NCBI GenBank assembly: GCA_027364735.1
Contig: DAHXOT010000007.1
Coordinates: 23,737 to 87,736, forward strand
DNA length: 64,000 nucleotides
Direction: 5' to 3'
Origin: Hydrotalea sp.
Lineage (GTDB): Bacteria; Bacteroidota; Bacteroidia; Chitinophagales; Chitinophagaceae
In this document: in pieces, positions 60,802 through 64,000 of the stretch
Layout: each line of letters starts with the position of its first letter
How positions within the stretch are numbered: position 1 is the first letter of the stretch
Made by a program: the position numbers and the translations under genes
Notes under the pieces: model-generated
Told to the model about the DNA's origin: nothing
Seen by the model: only the letters and a program-made list of their open reading frames with translations
Databases searched by the model: none

Positions 60802-61788
60802 TTAATAATTTACTGTAACAGAAAATTTATCATTACCAATACCTAATGCAGTAACAGCGGCATTACTAATGCGTAATAACAAACCATTATCTTCTTTAAT
60901 ATCGGGTAATGGTCCCAATACTTTAGCATATATCTTTTTGGTATTCGCTGTAACACAAACAATAGTGCCCTCGGCTACATTATTCATCAAAACATAAAAC
61001 TTTTTATCTAACCACCCACTGGCAGTTTTAAATGTTGCAGCATTGCCCGAAATTTCATTGTTTGTGCTTTTATAAGCCGATGCAAAAAATCCTTCTTCTC
61101 CAACTGCTATTGAATTATTTGATACTTCAACAGCTTTTTTTTCTTTTTTATTTGTTACTGCAGTAGCAGTTACTTCACTTACTTTATTGGTAACGGGAGT
61201 GGATGATGTGTTAGACTGAACAGTTACTGTATCTTTTTTAACAGCAATTGGCTGAGGTTGAGATTCGGTTTTAACCACTGCAACTGCCTCGGAAGTTGAT
61301 TGGTGTGCAGCAACAACACCAGCAGCTTCAACCGCTACAACTAATTTTTCGCCGGAATGAATATTGTTGTTTGAAAGATGATTCCACTTTTTTAAATTAT
61401 CCACCGAAGTTTTATATTTCTTACTTATACTCCACAAGGTTTCCTTTCCGGTTACCACATGAAATGTAGATGGTTGCATTTCTACTTTAGAGTTAGATTC
61501 CTTAACTTTTATTTCGTTATTTTCAGCTGAAGGTTGAGCAATTAACGATTTTGCATTATCGGCTTCTGCCGGAATTTTTATTTTTTGTCCAATTCGTAAT
61601 TTAGTTTTTGCATTCATTGCATTTAAACGCATAATACTGCCAACAGATGTATGAAAATGTTTGGCAATACTCGATAATGTTTCTCCATTTTTTATGGTAT
61701 GAACTAAATAATCGTCTTGTGCAAATAAAGTAACCTGCAACACTAAAAATACTACTAACCAATATGTAGCTTTACAACTTTTGTTCAT
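60802..61788 (-). CDS. LysM peptidoglycan-binding protein with DPBB-like C-terminus
   Basis: The 328-residue protein has a signal peptide (TYWLVVFLVLQVTLFAQ) and two LysM domains: VHTIKNGETLSSIAKHFHTS and its partner to about residue 72, then FHVVTGKETLWSISKKYKTS to about residue 150. A Thr/Val-rich linker leads to a C-terminal domain (FFASAYKSTNNEISGNAAT...LRISNAAVTALGIGNDKFSVTV). Its pattern resembles the double-psi beta barrel of RlpA-like proteins. The lytic residues of RlpA are not recognised. It likely binds murein in the periplasm. The ATG at 61788 avoids three extra residues. Confidence 0.8.
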   Translation of the reverse strand: MNKSCKATYWLVVFLVLQVTLFAQDDYLVHTIKNGETLSSIAKHFHTSVGSIMRLNAMNAKTKLRIGQKIKIPAEADNAKSLIAQPSAENNEIKVKESNSKVEMQPSTFHVVTGKETLWSISKKYKTSVDNLKKWNHLSNNNIHSGEKLVVAVEAAGVVAAHQSTSEAVAVVKTESQPQPIAVKKDTVTVQSNTSSTPVTNKVSEVTATAVTNKKEKKAVEVSNNSIAVGEEGFFASAYKSTNNEISGNAATFKTASGWLDKKFYVLMNNVAEGTIVCVTANTKKIYAKVLGPLPDIKEDNGLLLRISNAAVTALGIGNDKFSVTVNY

Positions 61789-61811
61789 AAAAATCATTTA
61801 ACAAAGTAAAA

Positions 61812-63185
61812 TTAATCTTTTAAAATTCTCCATTCACTCGGATAATAATTATTAATACGATTGGGTAAAACTTTTACCCAGCCCAATGGCAATTCACAAA
61901 ATTGTATTAATTGCCAACCGGTATTGCTGCTGATTGTAATTTCTTTTTTTCTCAAATAACGTAAGGCAGTTTCTTTGTCGGTTTCTATTACAGTAAATTT
62001 TTCGAGTGGTAAATTACTCAATGCCAATTCATGCGAAGGAATTACATCTGTATTTTTAATGGCTCCTATTTCTGTTCCTGCCTTTTTGATGTACAAATGT
62101 TTGGCAATAATCTTTAAATCAGCCATCCATTCTTTATTAATTAATCTATATAAATTGTTTTGCTTAAATATTGCACCATTCGCTGCATAAGGATAAAATG
62201 ATTGTAATATTTGTAATTCTTTTTTTGAAGGATATGCTAACTCTTGTTCTTTTAAATAGGCATTCTCAGAAAAAAAATCTTTTTTAAATGCTGCAATAAA
62301 AAAGCCTTCTCCTTTTAATTTATCGGGATAAAATCTATAACCAGTTGCTCCATGTTTTGCAGATGTGCTTTCAACAATATTCCATTCGGGTAAAAGATTA
62401 CATGCCATACTCGATAGTTGATAATTTTCAACCATCCAATCTAAAATATCCTCATTTTCTTGAGGCGAGTAGGAACAAGTAGAATAAATTAAAATACCAT
62501 CTTTTTTTAAAGCAGGCAATACATCGGCTACAATTCTTTGCTGACGGAGGCTACAAAGTTTTACATTTTCGGTACTCCATTCATTAATTGCAGAAATATC
62601 TTTTCTAAATAACCCACTTCCGCTACACGGGGCATCAATAACAATTAAATCAAAATAGTTTTTTAGCGATTGAAAATGTACCGGATTGTTATTAGTTACA
62701 ATGACATGATTACTGCCCCATTTTGTAGTATTTTCAACTAAAATAGCTGCTCGTGCTTTAATTACTTCATTGGCAATTACCAATCCATCGGAAAAATAAG
62801 AAGCCAGTAAGGTAGACTTTCCACCTGGTGCAGCAGCAATATCTAATACTCTTTTATTAGCTGTAGTTGGAATTAGTTGTTCTAACATTTGCAATAAAAA
62901 CATACTGCTTGCCTCTTGCACATAATAAGCACCTGCATGCAATAGTGGGTCGAGTGTAAATGATGGTCGCTCGGATAAATAATAGCCGTGCTTACACCAT
63001 GGAACAGTATTCTCGGGCGAAATTGAAATAGAATTATTTAGAAATCTATTCGTATCTAATGTCCATTTTGCCGGATTAATGCGAATAGAAGTTACTTGCT
63101 CGCCAGAGGCATGTATTGCCTCGAAGGAATTATTATTAAAGCCTTTTACATTTTGTAATGATGATAAAAATGATGCCGGTAACAC
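61812..63185 (-). CDS. rRNA cytosine-C5 methyltransferase, RsmF/NOL1-NOP2-Sun type
   Basis: The enzyme methylates C5 of cytidine in rRNA with SAM. The 457 residues show VLDIAAAPGGKSTLLA (SAM loop), VIDAPCSGSGLFRKD and IYSTCSYSPQENE, with the two catalytic cysteines of the family. C-terminal PUA/RsmF-like domains follow. The start is set at a GTG at 63185 (VLPASFLSSLQN). An ATG at 63242 would add a false signal-like stretch, and the transaldolase terminator hairpin (63216-63239) lies between them. The 15-base gap to the LysM gene suggests a joint transcript. Confidence 0.85.
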   Translation of the reverse strand: MLPASFLSSLQNVKGFNNNSFEAIHASGEQVTSIRINPAKWTLDTNRFLNNSISISPENTVPWCKHGYYLSERPSFTLDPLLHAGAYYVQEASSMFLLQMLEQLIPTTANKRVLDIAAAPGGKSTLLASYFSDGLVIANEVIKARAAILVENTTKWGSNHVIVTNNNPVHFQSLKNYFDLIVIDAPCSGSGLFRKDISAINEWSTENVKLCSLRQQRIVADVLPALKKDGILIYSTCSYSPQENEDILDWMVENYQLSSMACNLLPEWNIVESTSAKHGATGYRFYPDKLKGEGFFIAAFKKDFFSENAYLKEQELAYPSKKELQILQSFYPYAANGAIFKQNNLYRLINKEWMADLKIIAKHLYIKKAGTEIGAIKNTDVIPSHELALSNLPLEKFTVIETDKETALRYLRKKEITISSNTGWQLIQFCELPLGWVKVLPNRINNYYPSEWRILKD

Positions 63186-63215
63186 GTTACAAATATAAGG
63201 ATGAACAAAAACTAT

Positions 63216-63239
63216 AAAGCAGCTCAATACGAGCTGCTT
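63216..63239 (-). terminator. Intrinsic terminator after the transaldolase gene
   Basis: AAGCAGCTC and GAGCTGCTT form a perfect 9-pair stem around AATAC; on the minus strand a T-rich stretch (TATAGTTTTTG) follows. It lies 30 bases after the transaldolase stop. Confidence 0.8.
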
Positions 63240-63268
63240 CATGCATTTAAAAATATATCAATTGCTGT

Positions 63269-63922
63269 TTATGCAAACTTTTTTGCGTCTTCTAAAAATT
63301 TAGCCAATCCAATGTCGGTTAATGGATGTTTCAATAATCCTAAAATAGAATCTAAAGGACAAGTACAAACATCGGCTCCGGCTTCGGCACACTTAACAAT
63401 ATGCAATGCATTACGAATAGATGCTGCTAAAATTTCTGTTTTAAACCCTTGTACACCATAAATGTTGGCAATTTGCTCAATTAATTGAACACCATCCCAA
63501 CTGCTATCATCAATTCTGCCAATAAATGGTGAAACATAAGTAGCACCTGCTTTTGCAGCCAAAATTGCTTGACCGGCAGAAAAAACTAACGTACAATTAG
63601 TTTTAATGCCATTATCGGTAAACCATTTTATAGCTTTAATACCCTCTTTAATCATGGGTACTTTTACTACAATGTTTTTATGAATAGCTGCAAGTTTTTT
63701 TCCTTCTTCTATAATTCCTGCAAAGTCTGTAGAAATAACTTCTGCACTAATGTCTCCATTTACCATTTCGCAAATGGTTTTATAATGCTGAATTACGGCA
63801 TCGTTACCTTTAATACCCTCTTTAGCCATTAAAGAAGGATTAGTAGTAACTCCATCTAAAATTCCTAAATCATTGGCTTCCTTTATTTGAGATAAGTTAG
63901 CTGTATCAATAAAAAATTTCAT
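63269..63922 (-). CDS. Fructose-6-phosphate aldolase/transaldolase (TalC/FSA type)
   Basis: The 218-residue class I aldolase has MKFFIDTANLSQIKEAN, GILDGVTTNPSLMAKEG and the Schiff-base lysine Lys87 in NIVVKVPM. SPFIGRIDD and ADVCTCPLDSILGL complete the pattern. Small family members act as fructose-6-phosphate aldolase or transaldolase in the pentose phosphate route; in most Bacteroidota they are annotated as transaldolase. The ATG at 63922 is standard; the longer frame from 63958 runs into the SRP RNA region. Confidence 0.93.
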   Translation of the reverse strand: MKFFIDTANLSQIKEANDLGILDGVTTNPSLMAKEGIKGNDAVIQHYKTICEMVNGDISAEVISTDFAGIIEEGKKLAAIHKNIVVKVPMIKEGIKAIKWFTDNGIKTNCTLVFSAGQAILAAKAGATYVSPFIGRIDDSSWDGVQLIEQIANIYGVQGFKTEILAASIRNALHIVKCAEAGADVCTCPLDSILGLLKHPLTDIGLAKFLEDAKKFA

Positions 63923-63944
63923 AGTAGAAATATTAAATAAAAAA

Positions 63945-64000
63945 GGCAGGCTACTCACATCGCACCGCTACAACCGCTTATCCTTGCTGTATTCCTACCC
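63945..64000 (-). ncRNA. ffs: Signal recognition particle RNA, 3' part (continues beyond right edge)
   Basis: On the minus strand the right edge reads GGGTAGGAATACAGCAAGG then ATAAGCGGTTGTAGCGG and ends in GAGTAGCCTGCC before a T-run. The GGAA tetraloop, the CAGCAAGG strand and the CC-TTTTTT end match the S-domain and 3' end of bacterial SRP RNA. The 5' part is outside the window. It lies 22 bases upstream of the transaldolase start. Confidence 0.8.

Noticed and set aside
1..64000. Defence island, prophage, CRISPR or secretion system
   Set aside because: No integrase, transposase, nuclease-helicase set, repeat-spacer array or secretion ATPase cluster was found; the XRE-S24 repressor stands alone.

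Overview
The window looks like chromosomal DNA of an AT-rich member of the Bacteroidota, most likely in or near the Chitinophagaceae. The evidence is indirect: start codons have almost no Shine-Dalgarno sequences, Bacteroidota-type -7 boxes (TAnnTTTG) sit just upstream of many starts, and the lineage-typical families DUF2723, DUF5916, DUF4197, NamZ/DUF1343 and XRE-S24 are present. No rRNA, tRNA, CRISPR array, insertion sequence, prophage or plasmid function was seen. No stretch over 300 bases lacks a gene or gene remnant.

Layout. 1-7.4 kb: the 5' part of an OxyR-like LysR gene, an LD-carboxypeptidase, metG, a two-gene GMC oxidoreductase/gluconate dehydrogenase subunit 3 operon, and a beta-hydroxyacid dehydrogenase. 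7.5-15 kb: a fused hydroxyacyl-CoA dehydrogenase/enoyl-CoA hydratase, a small lipoprotein, a decayed lipoprotein gene, exbD/exbB and dnaG. 15-26 kb: a DUF4197 protein, smc, a small membrane protein, a VWA/MoxR-like ATPase pair and the large DUF2723 membrane protein. 26-34 kb: mtaB, then an HTH regulator divergent from the glyoxylate shunt genes aceB-aceA, then a purine permease. 34-42 kb: a DUF5916 outer-membrane-type protein, an XRE-S24 repressor, DUF4260, a frameshifted C45-type lipoprotein hydrolase, and metX/osmC/metZ for methionine synthesis. 42-57 kb: a long minus-strand run holding murB, priA, a beta-repeat fibre-like protein, a glutaredoxin-groES pair, plsC, ispE, a bifunctional nuclease, a four-gene operon (glutamine synthetase-like, phosphotransferase, HAD, class IV aminotransferase), fmt and namZ. 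57-64 kb: an FKBP isomerase, a CPBP protease, pepT, an SPFH protein, a LysM protein, an RsmF-like methyltransferase, transaldolase, and the 3' part of the SRP RNA at the right edge.

How the genes fit together. AceA and AceB bypass the decarboxylating TCA steps during growth on acetate or fatty acids, and the FadB-like fusion would supply acetyl-CoA. The adjacent regulator resembles the RamB/short-chain-acyl regulator type, and a perfect palindrome lies in the shared promoter region. MetX and MetZ convert homoserine to homocysteine. LdcA, NamZ and MurB belong to cell-wall recycling and synthesis. Most other genes are housekeeping functions.

The least ordinary parts are these: the C45-type gene split exactly at an A_AAA_AAG heptamer; a decayed gene with a lesion in the same 11-base context; the uncharacterised glutamine synthetase/kinase/HAD/aminotransferase operon; several perfect palindromes in regulatory gaps; and a short hairpin repeat shared by several intergenic regions.
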